A DNA stretch of 64,000 bases from Streptomyces sp. PCS3-D2 (GTDB lineage Bacteria > Actinomycetota > Actinomycetes > Streptomycetales > Streptomycetaceae), in the NCBI RefSeq assembly GCF_000612545.2, contig NZ_CP097800.1, positions 2,849,001-2,913,000 on the forward strand, in the 5' to 3' direction. A program made the translations under genes and the position numbers. Position 1 is the stretch's first letter, and each line of letters opens with the position of its first letter. The notes under the pieces are model-generated. The model worked only from the letters and a program-made list of their open reading frames with translations. It was not told the DNA's origin and did no database searches. Below are positions 9,214 to 17,679 of the stretch, one piece after another.

Positions 9214-9554
9214 CTCTGCCCTCGGTCGCAGGGCGATCCGGCACGAGCCCGTCCTGCCGTACGGGTCGGAACACCGTCGCAGGAAGGAGCCCCGGTGAGA
9301 GGGTGCGGCGGAACCCGGCCGCCGTTGAGGTGTGTCGGCGCACGGAGAAGGAGACGGCGTCACACGAGGGCGCTGCGAAGGGGAAGCTCTCGTGGCGCCA
9401 TCCGGCGTCGCGCACACGGGAGTTGGTGGGTTTCGACACACCTGCACGAAGAAGTGTCCGCTTCCCTCTGAACTAGCTCAGATTCCCTCGCGCGCGGCGG
9501 GGTCCCGCAGGACACTTGGGGCACGTTGCCGGGAGCTCTCTGAGGGGGATGCCG
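9214..9554. other. 341-base non-coding region upstream of the NB-ARC/TPR gene
   Basis: On the - strand the PKS frame continues as low-quality sequence without PKS homology. On the + strand the last 20 bases carry the ribosome-binding site GAGGGGG (9542-9548) of the next gene. The stretch is the likely deletion scar left of the PKS together with that gene's promoter. I cannot place -35/-10 elements with confidence. Confidence 0.35.
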
Positions 9555-12500
9555 ATGCGGGACAGCCATCGTGGTGAGGCCGAGCGGCTGTTGGAGCGGG
9601 CCGTGGACGAGGCGGTCCGGCGGGGGGCGGGCCCGGCGGATGCCGCGGGCGGGGCGGTGGTGGACCGGGCGGCACTGCTGGCGCGCGGCAGGGAGGCCCT
9701 GGACGCGCTCGCCGCGAGCGCGGCTCCCGAGTACGAGGCCTACGCCCGGGCGTTGGACGAGGCGGCGGCCGGGGAGCAGTCGCTGGGCGAGGCGTTCCGG
9801 CGGGGCAACACCTCGACGGCGGCGCTGGTGACCGCGGTCGCGGCCGCCGCGGCCGTCGGGGCGGACCTGTCCCTGGGGGTCGCTGCGGGTACGGCGCTCA
9901 CGACGGGCGCCGTCGTGGGGATCGCCGGAGCGGTGGCGACGGTGGCGAAGGTGACGGCACTGCACGTGCCGGCGGCGAACCGGCGGGCCGGGGAACTGGG
10001 CCGGCCGGGCGGGGCGGAGCAGCTGAAGCTGCAGTGGCTGTCGGCGCTGGAGGTGCGCGGGATACGTCCGTTCCTGGAGCAGCAGCGTGCGGTGGCGGCG
10101 GCTGCCCGGGCGCCGCGGCCGGTGGCGGTGTCGCCGGTGCGGGCGGTGGGTTCGTTGCGCGGGGCGGACCGCAGTGCGGAGGCCAGGCGGCGCAGTGCGC
10201 TGGAGCATTCGTTCGGGCAGTTGCCGGCCGTGGCGGACCGGTTCGCCGGGCGGCGGGCGGAGCTGACCCGGATCGCGCAGTGGGTGCAGGCGGCACGGGC
10301 GAGCACGGAGACCCGGCCGGTGGTGGTGGTGCTGTACGGGGAGCCGGGAGTGGGCCGGACGGCGCTGGCGCTGCGGGCGGCACATGCGCTGCGGGACCAG
10401 TTCCGGGGTGCGTGCCTGGTGGACATGCGGGGTGGTGCGCCGGGCGGGGAGCCGGGCGAGGCTCCGCTGTCGACGCGGGAGGCCCTGCTGCACCTGATGA
10501 ACCGGCTGGGCGCGCCGCGTGAACAGCTGCTGTTCCGGGAGGGCGCCTCGGCGGAACAGCAGGTGCGGCGGTTGGCCGAGTTGTACCACCAGTACCTGCG
10601 GGGGTTGCCGGTGACGGTGCTGCTCGACGACGCGGCGAATGCGGCGCAGGTGCGGATGCTGGTGCCGGAGCGTTCGGAGAGTCTGGTGCTGGTGACGGCG
10701 CGGGAGCCGCTGGAACTGCCCGGGGACCTTGCGGCGTGGGTCCATCAGCTGCCGGTGGAGCGGCTGGACGGGGACGCGGCGGCGGAGCTGGTGCGGGCGG
10801 TGGCGCCGGAAGCGGCGGCCGCCGAGGGTGTCGCGACTTCGGTGGCGTCGGTGGTGGGGCTGAGCGGTGGATTGCCGCTCGCATTGCGGATGCTGGCCCC
10901 GCTGGTGGGTGCGGGCGTGGAGGTTCCCGCCGGGGAGGGCGGCGCCGGGGTGCATCCGGTGGAGGCCGCCCTGCGGGCGGCCGATGCCCGGCTGGCCGAG
11001 CCCGCCCGGCTGCTGCTGCGGCGGTTGCCGCTGGCGGGGCGGGCCTCGCTGGGGGGTGCGGCGGCGGCCGCGCTGGCCGACGTGCCGGAGCAGGCGGCGT
11101 TGCGCACGCTGGAGGAACTGTGGGAGGCGGGACTGGTCGAACGGGTCCGGGGCCAGCGGTTCCGGATGCACGAGGCGGTGCGCGCGCACGCCGCGGCCCG
11201 CCTGGCGGCGGATGAGGACCGGGCGCAGGCGGTGGCCGCGCACGAACGGCTCATCCGCACCTACGCGCAGCTGGCCGACGCGGTGATCCGGATGGTCGAC
11301 GGGAAGATGTCGACCCGGGCGAACCAGTTCGGCGGGCACGGCTTCGTCTCCTTGGACGCGGCACTGCGGTGGCTGGACGACGAGTCGAGCTTCATCACGG
11401 CGGCGCTGCGGCATTCGGAGGGAGTGGACCAGCAGGCGGTGCTGGATCTGCTGGGTGCGCTGTGCGACTTCTGTCTGCTGCGCGGGGACCTGTACCGGCT
11501 GGGTGAGATCGACGAGCTCACCCGGGCGGTGGAGGCCGGCCGGCAGGGCCGGGCGGGGCAGCAGGGCCGGATGGTGCAGTGGCGTACGGGTATCGCGGCG
11601 CGTCAGCTGGGTGAGCTGGACAAGGCGCGGACCACGCTGACGTCGGTGGTGGACCAGTACATGGAGGCCCATCAGGAGGCGGGGGCGGCGATGGCGCTGG
11701 TCTCGCTCGGGATCACGCTGCACCACCAGGGGAATCTGCCGGAGGCGGCGGTACGCATCCGGGAGGCACTGGTGCTGCAGGAGCCCGCGGAGCTGGCGGG
11801 TGACCGGGCGTGGGGGCTGCACGCACTGGCGGCGGTGGAGCGGGACCTGGCGCACCTGGCGGAGGCGACGCGGCTGCTGGAGACGTCGCTGGAGCTGCAC
11901 CGGGAGAGCGAGAGCGTGCACGGTGAGGCGTGGGCGCACTTCCAGCTGGGGCAGGTGCGGCTGCGGTTCGGCGAGGTGGAGCAGGCGGAGAAGGAGCTGG
12001 ACCTGGCGTTGCAGCTGTACGGGCGGACGCGGGACGACCGTGGTGAGGCCTGGGCGCTGACGCAGCTGGGCCGGGCACGCGTGGTCGCCGGGGATCCGGG
12101 GACGGCGGTGGAGCGGCTGCGGGAGGCGCTGTCCCGGCACCGGGAGGCGGAGGACGCCCGCGGCGAGGCGTGGACGCAGTACTACCTGGGGCAGGCGCTG
12201 GAGGTGAGCGGCGAGCGGGACCGGGCGGTGCGGGAGCTGGAACGGGCGCGGACGATGTTCTCGCGGATGCGGGACGTGTACGGGCTGGCGCACGCCCGGC
12301 ACCATTCGGGCCGGGTGACGCGGGACCAGCGGGCGGCGCAGACGGGGAACCTGAAGAACTCGGGCTTCGCCCGGCAGCTGCTGGTGGACGCGCGGGCGGA
12401 TTTCCAGCGGATCGGGCTGGCGCACGGTGAGGCGTGGACCTGCCTGGAGCTGGCGGTGGTGGACGCCGGCAACGGGCGGCTGTCGCAGGCGCTCGGGTTG

Positions 12501-12815
12501 TGCGAGGAGGCGGTCCGGCTGTTCATCTCGTACGGGGACCGGCGCGGGGAGGACTGGGCCCGTTTCCTGCGGTGCACGCTGCTGCCGTACGTGGGGCTGG
12601 CGGGCCCGGGGGTACCGGAGGAGGCGCGGGCGGAGCTGGCACGGCTGGCGGAGGCGCCGCATGCGGCGCGGGACGGCCGGCTGGAGGAGTGCCTGGAGAC
12701 GTACGGCGTGATCCTCGGCCGGGGCGTGGACCCGGCGGAGGGCTGGCAGGCGTGGCGGCTGGGCCTGGTGCCGGACCTGCAATCGCGGGAGGTCATGGGC
12801 GTGCCGCGGGTATGA
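9555..12815 (+). CDS. NB-ARC ATPase with TPR repeats (AfsR-like C-terminal architecture)
   Basis: A 1086-residue STAND-type protein. Residues about 75-140 are a hydrophobic Ala/Gly-rich segment that may pair in the membrane. An NTPase follows, with P-loop GEPGVGRTAL near residue 262 (Arg in place of the usual Lys) and an aspartate-rich TVLLDDAANAAQVRML Walker B. A winged-helix-like region comes next. The last 500 residues are TPR repeats with HGEAW-type units spaced about 40 residues apart. Such proteins resemble AfsR/SARP regulators but lack their DNA-binding N-terminus, so it is a signalling scaffold of unknown input. ATG at 9555 is chosen because GAGGGGG lies six bases upstream; a TTG at 9516 has no such support. 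Confidence 0.85.
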   Translation: MRDSHRGEAERLLERAVDEAVRRGAGPADAAGGAVVDRAALLARGREALDALAASAAPEYEAYARALDEAAAGEQSLGEAFRRGNTSTAALVTAVAAAAAVGADLSLGVAAGTALTTGAVVGIAGAVATVAKVTALHVPAANRRAGELGRPGGAEQLKLQWLSALEVRGIRPFLEQQRAVAAAARAPRPVAVSPVRAVGSLRGADRSAEARRRSALEHSFGQLPAVADRFAGRRAELTRIAQWVQAARASTETRPVVVVLYGEPGVGRTALALRAAHALRDQFRGACLVDMRGGAPGGEPGEAPLSTREALLHLMNRLGAPREQLLFREGASAEQQVRRLAELYHQYLRGLPVTVLLDDAANAAQVRMLVPERSESLVLVTAREPLELPGDLAAWVHQLPVERLDGDAAAELVRAVAPEAAAAEGVATSVASVVGLSGGLPLALRMLAPLVGAGVEVPAGEGGAGVHPVEAALRAADARLAEPARLLLRRLPLAGRASLGGAAAAALADVPEQAALRTLEELWEAGLVERVRGQRFRMHEAVRAHAAARLAADEDRAQAVAAHERLIRTYAQLADAVIRMVDGKMSTRANQFGGHGFVSLDAALRWLDDESSFITAALRHSEGVDQQAVLDLLGALCDFCLLRGDLYRLGEIDELTRAVEAGRQGRAGQQGRMVQWRTGIAARQLGELDKARTTLTSVVDQYMEAHQEAGAAMALVSLGITLHHQGNLPEAAVRIREALVLQEPAELAGDRAWGLHALAAVERDLAHLAEATRLLETSLELHRESESVHGEAWAHFQLGQVRLRFGEVEQAEKELDLALQLYGRTRDDRGEAWALTQLGRARVVAGDPGTAVERLREALSRHREAEDARGEAWTQYYLGQALEVSGERDRAVRELERARTMFSRMRDVYGLAHARHHSGRVTRDQRAAQTGNLKNSGFARQLLVDARADFQRIGLAHGEAWTCLELAVVDAGNGRLSQALGLCEEAVRLFISYGDRRGEDWARFLRCTLLPYVGLAGPGVPEEARAELARLAEAPHAARDGRLEECLETYGVILGRGVDPAEGWQAWRLGLVPDLQSREVMGVPRV

Positions 12816-12842
12816 ACCGCGCCGTCACGGCGGTGTGGCCAG

Positions 12843-12935
12843 GTGCGGGCCGGGCGGTCACCGAGACATGGCGGAGGTGGGGGCCGGGCGGTCACCGAGA
12901 CATCGCGGAGGTGCGGGCCGGCGGCCACCGACACG
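12843..12935. repeat. 34-bp tandem repeat, 2.7 copies
   Basis: Units at 12843-12876 and 12877-12910 differ by two bases. A third, diverged and shortened copy runs to about 12935. The repeat begins 27 bases after the stop codon of the NB-ARC/TPR gene. The 293-base interval 12816-13108 contains no gene I can support. The unit is not palindromic and has no spacers, so it is not a CRISPR. Confidence 0.8.
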
Positions 12936-13108
12936 GGCCGGGGACGGCGGCGGGAGAACCCCTGCGCGCGTCCGACGGCCCGGCCCGGCCACCGCAGGCC
13001 CCGGCCCGTACGAGCGCGGGACGCGGCCGGGCAAGGGGGCCGTGCCCACGCGTGATCGCCGCCCCACCGTCGTCGGGGGCGGGGCGGCGCGCGGCGGGGT
13101 CCGGGCGG

Positions 13109-13342
13109 TTAGGCCGTCGGCTTGGCCGTGGGGGCGGGGGTGGCGGCGGGGCCCGGTTCGGGGGCCTCTTCGAAGTCCACCCGGCCCATGTGCCGGTTCA
13201 TGGACTTCATCAGGGCCCACACGCCGAGTGCGAGGGCCGCGAACACGATGAAGCCCAGGATGCCGGGGGTCACCTTGTTCTTGTCGAAGGTGTCACCCGC
13301 CAGGGGAAGGAGCTGGGTCAGTGCTGCCTGCGTAGCGCTCAT
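13109..13342 (-). CDS. Small single-pass membrane protein coupled to mca
   Basis: A 77-residue protein with one clear transmembrane helix (GILGFIVFAALALGVWALM, about residues 28-46). It has an extracellular-looking short N-terminus and a Pro/Ala-rich acidic cytoplasmic tail. ATG overlaps the mca stop codon as ATGA, so it is made with Mca and may tether or accompany it. No family is recognised. In other actinomycetes a similar small membrane protein follows mca, so the pairing is probably conserved; this is from memory. Confidence 0.75.
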   Translation of the reverse strand: MSATQAALTQLLPLAGDTFDKNKVTPGILGFIVFAALALGVWALMKSMNRHMGRVDFEEAPEPGPAATPAPTAKPTA

Positions 13343-14226
13343 GGCTGCACATTCTCCCGGATGCCCGCGAAGAGGTCCGACTCGGGGAGGGAGGTGTCGA
13401 CGAGCGACTTCGCGAGCTCGTACTCCTCGGTGGGCCAGACCTCCTTCTGGACCTCCATGGGCACGCGGAACCAGCCGCCGTCCGGGTCGATCTGCGTGGC
13501 GTGCGCGATGAGCGCCTTGTCACGGATCTCGAAGAAGTCCGCGCAGGGGACATGGGTGGTCAGGGTCCGCTCCTTGCGCTCGAACTCCTTCCACCGCTCC
13601 AGCCACTCGCCGTAGGGGGACTCCAGGCCGCGGGAGAGCATCGCCTCGTGCAGGGCGATGGTGCGCGGCTTGTTGAAGCCCTGGTTGTAGTAGAGCTTCT
13701 GCGGCTGGTGGGCGGGGCCGTACTCGGCCTCGGGGTACTTCTCGGTGTCGGCCGCTCCGTCGAAGGCGACCATCGAGATCTTGTGGGTCATGATGTGGTC
13801 GGGGTGCGGGTAGCCGCCGTTCTCGTCGTACGTGGTGACGACCTGCGGCTTGAACGCGCGGATCTTCTTCACCAGCTCGCCGGCGGCCTCGTCGACGTCC
13901 GCGAGGGCGAAGCAGCCTTCGGGGAGCGGGGGCAGCGGGTCGCCTTCGGGGAGTCCGGAGTCGACGTAGCCGAGCCACTCCTGCTCGACGCCGAGGATCT
14001 GGCGGGCCTCCTCCATCTCCTTGGCGCGGACCTCGTGGATGTTCTCCTCGATGTACGCGTCGCCCTGGAGCTTGGGGTTCAGCACGGAGCCCCGCTCGCC
14101 GCCCGTGCAGGTCACGACCATCACGGGAACGCCTTCGGACACGTACTTTGCCATCGTTGCCGCGCCCTTGCTCGACTCGTCGTCGGGGTGGGCGTGGACG
14201 GCCATCAGTCGAAGCTGCTCGGTCAA
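13339..14226 (-). CDS. mca: Mycothiol S-conjugate amidase
   Basis: Mca is a zinc hydrolase that cleaves mycothiol-bound toxins into a mercapturic acid and GlcN-Ins, which is recycled. The 295-residue protein has the LmbE/PIG-L fold motif HAHPDDESSKGA, giving zinc ligands His13 and Asp16. The second part is HPDH at residues 141-144. The length and the long stretch YDENGGYPHPDHIMTH fit Mca better than its relative MshB. The start is TTG at 14226 with AGAGGA about nine bases upstream; the next ATG would remove only seven residues. It is a cytoplasmic detoxification enzyme found in actinobacteria that make mycothiol. The downstream small membrane gene is coupled to it. Confidence 0.95.
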   Translation of the reverse strand: MTEQLRLMAVHAHPDDESSKGAATMAKYVSEGVPVMVVTCTGGERGSVLNPKLQGDAYIEENIHEVRAKEMEEARQILGVEQEWLGYVDSGLPEGDPLPPLPEGCFALADVDEAAGELVKKIRAFKPQVVTTYDENGGYPHPDHIMTHKISMVAFDGAADTEKYPEAEYGPAHQPQKLYYNQGFNKPRTIALHEAMLSRGLESPYGEWLERWKEFERKERTLTTHVPCADFFEIRDKALIAHATQIDPDGGWFRVPMEVQKEVWPTEEYELAKSLVDTSLPESDLFAGIRENVQP

Positions 14227-14334
14227 AACAGGATCCTCTGCGATTCGGCGCGACACTCGGCTTCTATAGTGACCGAACTGGGGGACGGAAAATTCCGGGG
14301 ATGCCCCACCCTCCCCAGCGAGAGGACGAAGATC

Positions 14335-14748
14335 ATGAGCGCGGTGCGCGAGGGACTGCCCGAGGGCCGCTACGGCCGGTCGGCGGACGAGCGTACCGAC
14401 CGGAAGCTCAAGATCATCGGAGCGGTGTCGGGGGCCCTGCTGCTGGGCCTGATCGGCTGGATCGGCTGGGACTACGTCGCGGGCCGGAGCGTGAGCGCCG
14501 AGGTGATCAAGTTCCAGGTGATCTCGGACACCGAGGTGAAGGTGCACCTGGAGGTCCGCAAGGACGCCTCGGTCACCGGAGTGTGCACCATGGTCTCGCA
14601 GGACGAGCAGCACGCCGAGGTGGGCCGCGCCGACTTCACCTTCGCCCAGCACGCGTCGCGGGTCGACGAGGTCGTCTCGGTGAAGACCACGGGACGGGCC
14701 ACCATGATCGAGTTGATCGGCTGCCAGCCCGCCGGGGCCGCGGGCTGA
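14335..14748 (+). CDS. DUF4307 membrane protein
   Basis: A 137-residue protein with one N-terminal transmembrane segment (IIGAVSGALLLGLIGWIGWDYV, about residues 28-49), followed by a small beta-rich extracytoplasmic domain containing two cysteines (VCTMV and GCQP). This matches the actinobacterial DUF4307 family, whose function is unknown. It starts at ATG 14335 and is divergent from mca. The 108-base gap holds TATAGT (14265-14270), which can serve as a -10 on either strand. An extracytoplasmic disulfide between the two cysteines is possible. Confidence 0.85.
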   Translation: MSAVREGLPEGRYGRSADERTDRKLKIIGAVSGALLLGLIGWIGWDYVAGRSVSAEVIKFQVISDTEVKVHLEVRKDASVTGVCTMVSQDEQHAEVGRADFTFAQHASRVDEVVSVKTTGRATMIELIGCQPAGAAG

Positions 14749-14979
14749 GACGCCCGGCCGGGACACTCCGGCGGATACGCCGCGGGGGTCGGAGTCGGGG
14801 CGCTCGGCCCGCGGCGCTCCCCGGAGGCGTCCCTCCGGGCGCTGCCCCCAGGCATGGGAGTGCCGTCGGCGGGGCAATGGCCCTCTGGGGTCCTCCCCCT
14901 TTTCTTCCCGAATTGTTAGGCTCGTGGTTTCGTCCGCCGCTGGCGGGCGTGTAGTCCCCTGTACCGACGAGGAGCACCC

Positions 14980-15477
14980 GTGACCCAGACGAGCGAGAGC
15001 GTCACCTGGCTGACCCAGGCGGCGTACGACCAGCTGAAGGCGGAGCTGGACTACCTCTCTGGTCCCGCCCGCACGGAGATCGCCGCGAAGATCGCAGCCG
15101 CCCGCGAGGAGGGCGACCTGCGCGAGAACGGCGGTTACCACGCGGCCAAGGAGGAGCAGGGCAAGCAGGAGCTCCGGGTCCGTCAGCTCACGCAGCTGCT
15201 GGAGAACGCCAAGGTCGGCACCGCGCCCGCGTCCGACGGCGTGGTGGCGCCGGGCACGCTCGTGAAGATCGCCTTCGACGGCGACGAGGACGACACCATG
15301 GAGTTCCTCCTGGCGTCGCGCGAGTACGCCTCCGGGGACTTCGAGACGTATTCCCCGCAGTCGCCGCTGGGCACCGGCGTGCTCGGCAAGGCGATCGGCG
15401 AGGACGCCGAGTACGAGCTGCCGAACGGCAAGAAGGCCTCGGTCAAGATCCTGGACGTCAAGCCCTTCACCGGCTGA
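14980..15477 (+). CDS. greA: Transcription elongation factor GreA
   Basis: GreA stimulates cleavage of backtracked RNA by RNA polymerase. The 165-residue protein has the N-terminal coiled coil (residues about 10-80) with the acidic tip EEGDLRENGGYHAAKE, carrying the catalytic-tip Asp and Glu. The C-terminal FKBP-like domain contains SPQSPLGTGVLGKAIGEDAEYELPN. The start is GTG at 14980 with GAGGAG upstream. A strong hairpin lies 30 bases after the stop, so the gene is probably monocistronic. The length is normal. Confidence 0.97.
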   Translation: MTQTSESVTWLTQAAYDQLKAELDYLSGPARTEIAAKIAAAREEGDLRENGGYHAAKEEQGKQELRVRQLTQLLENAKVGTAPASDGVVAPGTLVKIAFDGDEDDTMEFLLASREYASGDFETYSPQSPLGTGVLGKAIGEDAEYELPNGKKASVKILDVKPFTG

Positions 15478-15506
15478 TCACCCCCGATCGCCTTCGGTCC
15501 GCATGT

Positions 15507-15538
15507 GATGCCCCGTCCGGTTCTCCGGCCGGGGCATC
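15507..15538. terminator. Hairpin between convergent greA and ilvA
   Basis: GATGCCCC (15507-15514) pairs with GGGGCATC (15531-15538), with an inner CCGG/CCGG pairing. No U-tract follows. It can serve both convergent genes. Confidence 0.65.
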
Positions 15539-15558
15539 CTCCGTACCGGGGTCCTGTT

Positions 15559-15594
15559 GTACGGCAGGTCCTGCGCGTACGGCAGGTCCTGCGC
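15559..15594. repeat. Perfect 18-bp tandem duplication
   Basis: Two identical units of GTACGGCAGGTCCTGCGC lie head to tail in the greA-ilvA intergenic region. Each contains the palindrome GCAGGTCCTGC, so the pair can form alternative hairpins near the ilvA 3' end. Confidence 0.85.
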
Positions 15595-15617
15595 GGCCGC
15601 CGTTCGCCCCCGGTCGG

Positions 15618-16850
15618 TCAGCCCATCACCTTGTACCCCGCGCCGTGCAGCGTCCGCGCGACCTCAGCGCAGTGCTCCGGTCCCTTGGTCTCCAGGTGAA
15701 GTTCCACCTCCACCTCCGTGAGCCCGAGCCGCGGGTCGGTCCGTACGTGGCTCACGTCCAGCACGTTCGCGTCGACCACGGACAGCACGCCCAGGAGACC
15801 GGCCAGCGCACCCGGCCGGTCCGCCACGCGCAACCGCAGGGACAGGTACCGGCCCGCGGCCGCCATGCCGTGCCGCAGGATCCGCTGGAGCAGCAGCGGA
15901 TCGACGTTGCCTCCGGACAGTACGGCCACCACCGGGCCCGCCCCGTACCGCTCGGGCTCGCTGAGCAGGGCCGCGACCGTGCTGCACCCGGCCGGCTCGA
16001 CGACGAGTTTCGCCCGTTCCAGGCACAGCAGCAGGGCACTGGAGAGGGCGTCCTCGGACACCGTGCGCACGTCGTCGAGGAGCTCGCCGATGATCCTGAA
16101 CGGGACGTCGCCGGGGCGGCCCACCTTGATGCCGTCGGCCATCGTGTTCGGGTGGTCGATCGAGACCGGGTGGCCGGCCTTGAGGGAGGGCGGGTAGGCG
16201 GCCGCGCCGGCCGCCTGCACCCCGACGACCCGCACGTCGGGCCGCAGTGCCTTCACGGCGACGGCCACTCCGGCGGCCAGCCCGCCGCCTCCGATGCCGA
16301 CGAGGATGGTGCGCACCTCCGGGCACTGTTCCAGGATCTCCAGTCCGACCGTGCCCTGGCCGGCGATGATGTCGCGGTGGTCGAAGGGGTGGATGAACAC
16401 GGCGCCCGTGCGGTCGGCGTAGTCCTGGGCCGCGGCCAGGGTCTCGTCGACGACCTGGCCGTGCATCCGTACGTCGGCCCCGTACTCCTGGGTCGCGGCG
16501 ACCTTCGGCAGCGGCGCCCCGACCGGCATGAAGACGGTGGAGCGGACGCCGAGGAGCGAGGAGGCCAGTGCCACGCCCTGGGCGTGGTTGCCGGCGCTGG
16601 CGGCCACGACGCCGGCGGCCCGCTGCTCGGGACGCAGACCCGCGATGCGCACGTAGGCTCCGCGGAGCTTGAAGGATCCGGTGCGCTGGAGGTTCTCGCA
16701 CTTGAAGTGGACGGGCGAGCCGGTGAGTGCGGACAGGTGCCGGCTGCCTTCCATCGGCGTGACCCGGGAGACGCCGGACAGCATCTTCTGAGCCCCCCGG
16801 ACGTCGTCGAGGATGACCTGGGGAACGGGCTGGGGCACGCGGTAGTTCAT
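15618..16850 (-). CDS. ilvA: Threonine ammonia-lyase (threonine dehydratase)
   Basis: It converts threonine to 2-oxobutanoate and ammonia, the first step of isoleucine synthesis or threonine breakdown. The 410-residue PLP enzyme has the fold-type II motif GSFKLRGA with the Schiff-base Lys61. A glycine-rich phosphate loop (GIGGGGLAAG) and SGGN near residue 310 follow. A single C-terminal ACT-like domain (RLRVADRPGALAGLL) starts near residue 333. The short one-ACT form resembles the TdcB/IlvA type without the double regulatory domain of E. coli IlvA, so isoleucine feedback may differ. It is transcribed convergently with greA. Confidence 0.95.
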   Translation of the reverse strand: MNYRVPQPVPQVILDDVRGAQKMLSGVSRVTPMEGSRHLSALTGSPVHFKCENLQRTGSFKLRGAYVRIAGLRPEQRAAGVVAASAGNHAQGVALASSLLGVRSTVFMPVGAPLPKVAATQEYGADVRMHGQVVDETLAAAQDYADRTGAVFIHPFDHRDIIAGQGTVGLEILEQCPEVRTILVGIGGGGLAAGVAVAVKALRPDVRVVGVQAAGAAAYPPSLKAGHPVSIDHPNTMADGIKVGRPGDVPFRIIGELLDDVRTVSEDALSSALLLCLERAKLVVEPAGCSTVAALLSEPERYGAGPVVAVLSGGNVDPLLLQRILRHGMAAAGRYLSLRLRVADRPGALAGLLGVLSVVDANVLDVSHVRTDPRLGLTEVEVELHLETKGPEHCAEVARTLHGAGYKVMG

Positions 16851-17017
16851 GCCGCCAGTCTCGCAGCCCGGACGCGGCCGGGCGCGGAGCGTCCGGCGGG
16901 GCTGCGGGAGGGGCCGGGGCGCGTGCCGCGGGGGTCCGGGGCAGGTCTGGGATCAGGGTCGAGATCTCGCCAACCGGAACACCCGCGGGACGGGTGTCCC
17001 CGTGGGCCGCACCAGTT

Positions 17018-17036
17018 CTCGTACGCGGCGTACGAG
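17018..17036. promoter_or_regulatory. Perfect inverted repeat upstream of the MarR gene
   Basis: CTCGTACG (17018-17025), a three-base spacer, and CGTACGAG (17029-17036). It lies 60 bases before the MarR start codon in the ilvA/MarR divergent gap. MarR proteins usually bind such 16-20 base palindromes near their own promoter, so autoregulation is a reasonable inference. Confidence 0.5.
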
Positions 17037-17095
17037 CCGCCGCAGGGCCGCGTACTCTGTCCCCCATCCCTGTCGGACCCACGCGAAGAGAGCCC

Positions 17096-17623
17096 ATGGC
17101 CATGCCTTCCTCCCCGGCCAATTCCGATCTGCCCGTGCAGACCGAAGCGCCCGCCGGAGCCGGTCTCCTCGACGCGCTCCAGCACCAGGTGGCGGTCTTC
17201 GCCCGGCGCGCCGAGCAGACCCGTCTGGGAGGGGTGGGCCAGGCCCGCAACTCGATGGACCGCGCCGCCTACCTGCTGCTCAACCGGCTCGACCTGGAGG
17301 GCCCGATGGGCGTGAAGGCGCTCGCCGGAGGGATGGGCATCGACTCCTCCACGGTGACCCGGCAGGTCGCGCCGCTGGTCGACAGCGGTCTGGTCAAGCG
17401 GACCTCTCACCCCGAGGACGGGCGGGCCGTGGTCCTCGCGCTGTCCCCGCGGGGGCTGGCGCGGCTGGAGGAGGTACGTTCCTCGCGGCGCGAACTCATG
17501 GCCCGGGTGACGGACGGCTGGAGCGAGGACGAGCGCGAGTCCTTCACCGGGCTGCTGACGCGCTTCAACCTGTCGCTGTCGGAGCTGATGGCGGCCGTGG
17601 CCGAAGCCGGTCCCGCCTCCTGA
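17096..17623 (+). CDS. MarR-family transcriptional regulator
   Basis: A 175-residue protein with a variable 20-residue N-terminus, dimerisation helices, and a winged helix-turn-helix. The recognition region is MGIDSSTVTRQVAPLVDSGLVKR, and the wing is TSHPEDGRAVVLALSPRG, both typical of MarR. ATG at 17096 is chosen because GAAGAGAG precedes it; the frame extends further upstream without a start signal. The gene is divergent from ilvA, and the perfect inverted repeat at 17018-17036 sits between them. The ligand and targets are unknown. A sigma-like gene follows 56 bases downstream. Confidence 0.9.
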   Translation: MAMPSSPANSDLPVQTEAPAGAGLLDALQHQVAVFARRAEQTRLGGVGQARNSMDRAAYLLLNRLDLEGPMGVKALAGGMGIDSSTVTRQVAPLVDSGLVKRTSHPEDGRAVVLALSPRGLARLEEVRSSRRELMARVTDGWSEDERESFTGLLTRFNLSLSELMAAVAEAGPAS

Positions 17624-17642
17624 GCGGAGTCCGTCCGTCCTC

Positions 17643-17673
17643 TTGACCTGACCGGTGCCACCGGCCGCACTAT
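17643..17673 (+). promoter_or_regulatory. Candidate promoter giving a leaderless sigma-like mRNA
   Basis: TTGACC (17643-17648), a 19-base spacer and CACTAT (17668-17673). The predicted start is at about 17680, which is the ATG of the next gene; no ribosome-binding site precedes that ATG. Confidence 0.35.
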
Positions 17674-17679
17674 GTGCAT

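Noticed and set aside
9360-12782. 1140-codon open frame on the - strand
   Set aside because: It is antisense to the NB-ARC/TPR gene; its product is Gln/Arg/Pro-rich with no domain. Long shadow frames are normal in very GC-rich genes.
12843-12935. Tandem repeats considered as a CRISPR array
   Set aside because: Units abut directly with no spacers, and there are no cas genes in the window.
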